A stretch of DNA of 64,000 nt, taken from contig NC_013851.1 of NCBI RefSeq assembly GCF_000025485.1, forward strand, positions 845,154-909,153, read 5' to 3'. This DNA is from Allochromatium vinosum DSM 180 (GTDB lineage: Bacteria; Pseudomonadota; Gammaproteobacteria; Chromatiales; Chromatiaceae). The position numbers and the translations under genes are program-made. Shown in pieces: positions 62,511-64,000 of the stretch; positions within the stretch are counted from its first letter, which is position 1, and each line of letters starts with the position of its first letter. The notes beneath the pieces are model-generated. The model saw nothing but the letters and a program-made list of their open reading frames with translations, was not told the origin of the DNA and ran no database searches.

Positions 62511-63311
62511 ATGAGCAATAGACCCAAGGTTCGTGTCAAGAGCATTCAGGAATGGATGGAGGTCAACATCTGGGCCCTGCTGATCGCCACCGCGCTGGTG
62601 CTTTCGGTGGGCGGACTGGTCGAGATCGTGCCCCTGTTCTATCTGAAGGGCACGATGGAGCACAACGCTTTCCCCGAGATCGTCTGGGACAAAGCGGGCA
62701 AGGAACCCATCGTCACGTTCGATGAGACCGGCAAGGAGCAGTGGAACTGGCAGCCGGGCGACGGGGTGCGTCCCTACACGGCGCTGGAGCTGGCCGGACG
62801 CGACATCTATCAGCGCGAGGGCTGCTATCTCTGTCATTCGCAGATGATCCGGCCCTTCCGCGACGAGAAGGAGCGCTACGGGCATTATTCGCTTGCCTCC
62901 GAATCCATGTTCGACCATCCCTTCCAATGGGGCTCGAAGCGGACCGGCCCGGATCTGGCGCGCGTCGGCGGCAAGTATTCCGACGACTGGCAGCGCCGGC
63001 ATCTGTACGATCCGCGTTCGTTGGTGCCTGAGTCGGTGATGCCCAGCTATCCCTGGCTCGACGAGACGGCGGCTGATCCGGACATGTCGCTGCGGGTGTT
63101 CGGCTTCACGCTCTGGCCGGCCGGCACCGGCTCGCGGATGCAGCGTCACATGCGGGGAATGCAACAGGTCGGCGTGCCCTATACGGAGGCCGACATCGCC
63201 GCCGCCGAGTTCCTGCTCGACGGCAAGACCGAGATGGACGCCCTGGTGGCCTATCTCCAGGTGCTCGGCACCATGGTCAAGCTCGATGACGCCAAGGCCT
63301 ATCGTGAATAG
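62511..63311 (+). CDS. ccoO: cbb3-type cytochrome c oxidase subunit II
   Basis: 266 residues. Membrane-anchored monoheme cytochrome c: one N-terminal helix ([26 protein letters not shown]), heme site CYLCHS near residue 105, the distal Met in [10 protein letters not shown]. Starts 17 bp after ccoN. Confidence 0.97.
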   Translation: MSNRPKVRVKSIQEWMEVNIWALLIATALVLSVGGLVEIVPLFYLKGTMEHNAFPEIVWDKAGKEPIVTFDETGKEQWNWQPGDGVRPYTALELAGRDIYQREGCYLCHSQMIRPFRDEKERYGHYSLASESMFDHPFQWGSKRTGPDLARVGGKYSDDWQRRHLYDPRSLVPESVMPSYPWLDETAADPDMSLRVFGFTLWPAGTGSRMQRHMRGMQQVGVPYTEADIAAAEFLLDGKTEMDALVAYLQVLGTMVKLDDAKAYRE

Positions 63312-63522
63312 CCTCATCGAGTATTTCGCGACCGACTGGGAGGCGATGACGGTCAACGACTGGATCGGCACCATCCTGACCGTCGTTATCTTCCTGCTGA
63401 TGATCCTGGCCTATTTTCAGGTCTTTCGTCCCAAGAACCGGGAGTCGCTCGAATCCAGGAAGCACATCCCGTTCGAGGACGAGGACGACGCGCCCTCCGG
63501 AGATCACGATGGCCGACCATAA
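63304..63522 (+). CDS. ccoQ: cbb3 oxidase small subunit CcoQ
   Basis: 72 residues from GTG 63304, overlapping ccoO by 8 bp (ATG 63286 in frame). One membrane helix ([21 protein letters not shown]) and a charged tail ending EDEDDAPSG. Stabilises the oxidase complex. Confidence 0.88.
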   Translation: MNSLIEYFATDWEAMTVNDWIGTILTVVIFLLMILAYFQVFRPKNRESLESRKHIPFEDEDDAPSGDHDGRP

Positions 63523-64000
63523 TCCCTTTCCAGGCGAGAACAACACTGGGCATGTCTGGGACGACAACATCCGCGAGCTGAAAAATCCGCCGCCGCGCTG
63601 GTGGATGCAGGGGTTCTGGCTGTCGATCCTGTGGGTCATCGGCTATTCGATCCTCTATCCGACCTGGCCGGTCGGTGACGAGCCGACGCCCGGCGTCCTC
63701 GGCTGGAGCCAGATCAAAGAATACGAACAGGGCGTCGAGCGTATCGAGGCCAAGCGCGCTCAGTTCGAGGATCGGATTCGCGATATGACAGCCGATCAGA
63801 TCCTGGCCGATCCGGGGTTGAAGCAATACACATTAGCCTCGGCCAAGGTGCTGTTCGGCGACAACTGCGCGGCCTGTCACGGCAGCGGCGGGCAGGGCAA
63901 TCCGGGCTATCCGGTGCTCGCCGACGACGACTGGCTCTATGGCGGCACCACGGCCAAGCTCACCGAGACCATCACGGGCGGGCGTCAGTCGCTGATGCCG
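63509..64000 (+). CDS. ccoP: cbb3 oxidase diheme subunit III, truncated by window end
   Basis: First 164 codons only; start ATG 63509 overlaps ccoQ. N-terminal FixP/CcoP segment (HVWDDNIRELKNPPPRWW), a membrane helix (WLSILWVIGYSILYPTWP), then the first cytochrome c domain with heme site CAACHG near residue 117 and PVLADDDWLYGGT. The second heme domain lies past 64000. Confidence 0.95.
   Translation, partial: MADHNPFPGENNTGHVWDDNIRELKNPPPRWWMQGFWLSILWVIGYSILYPTWPVGDEPTPGVLGWSQIKEYEQGVERIEAKRAQFEDRIRDMTADQILADPGLKQYTLASAKVLFGDNCAACHGSGGQGNPGYPVLADDDWLYGGTTAKLTETITGGRQSLMP

Overview
The window is 64 kb of GC-rich DNA from a gammaproteobacterium. The evidence is the gene content and order: rne/rluC/gph/sppA, cmoA-cmoB, surE-pcm-nlpD-rpoS, ispA-xseB, and a UUG-started rpsT. 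A DsrC/TusE-family protein, a MenH-like enzyme, a cbb3 oxidase operon and large chemotaxis-type sensor proteins would fit a sulfur-oxidising member of the Chromatiales. That placement is an inference: no photosynthesis, dsr, rRNA or tRNA gene lies in the window.

Layout. 1-20.3 kb is mostly core: a truncated PAS-GAF-receiver protein, a tyrosine phosphatase, rne facing rluC-gph-sppA, a secreted protein, a receiver-domain remnant, a DsrC-like protein, a membrane nuclease, ppk1, cmoAB, crcB plus a DUF190 gene, and sufBCD-sufT. 20.6-28 kb is an accessory, visibly more AT-rich block. 28.4-35.2 kb is a minus-strand signalling locus: a phosphodiesterase-like protein, a CheB-CheR-PAS protein, a hybrid histidine kinase and a FixJ-type regulator, the first three with overlapping ends. 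35.3-39.7 kb holds a cytosolic molybdopterin oxidoreductase, an unrecognised 287-aa protein and an AMMECR1/MEMO pair. 39.8-53.9 kb is housekeeping: slt, a TSUP permease, a PsiE-like protein, a CysZ-J-domain fusion, a MenH-like hydrolase, folE2, ispA, xseB, parE, a HigBA-like toxin-antitoxin pair, murJ and rpsT. 53.9-64 kb holds lgt, a GH17-like protein, an Smr protein, surE-pcm-nlpD-rpoS and ccoNOQP, the last cut by the window edge.

The most interesting region is the accessory block. On the plus strand it has a sigma-54-dependent activator with a receiver-like N-terminus lacking the phosphoacceptor Asp, a large secreted protein with a PEP-CTERM-like C-terminus, and a FapF-like outer-membrane barrel with an N-terminal coiled coil. 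Converging on these from the minus strand is an operon of two small Sec-exported proteins and a Sec-exported C39-type cysteine peptidase with an intact Cys/His/Asp set. The two small proteins share a 13-residue double-glycine-like motif just after their signal peptides, and the operon is preceded by a near-perfect sigma-54 promoter. Together this reads as a Fap-amyloid-like, two-step secretion system: Sec export, periplasmic C39 trimming, then exit through a FapF-like pore, switched on by its own activator.

Other unusual points are a sensor protein whose HisKA box has lost its His, a DsrC-like protein without the terminal Cys, a MenH-like gene that seems to need a CTG start, a CysZ-J-domain fusion, and a possibly leaderless toxin-antitoxin mRNA.
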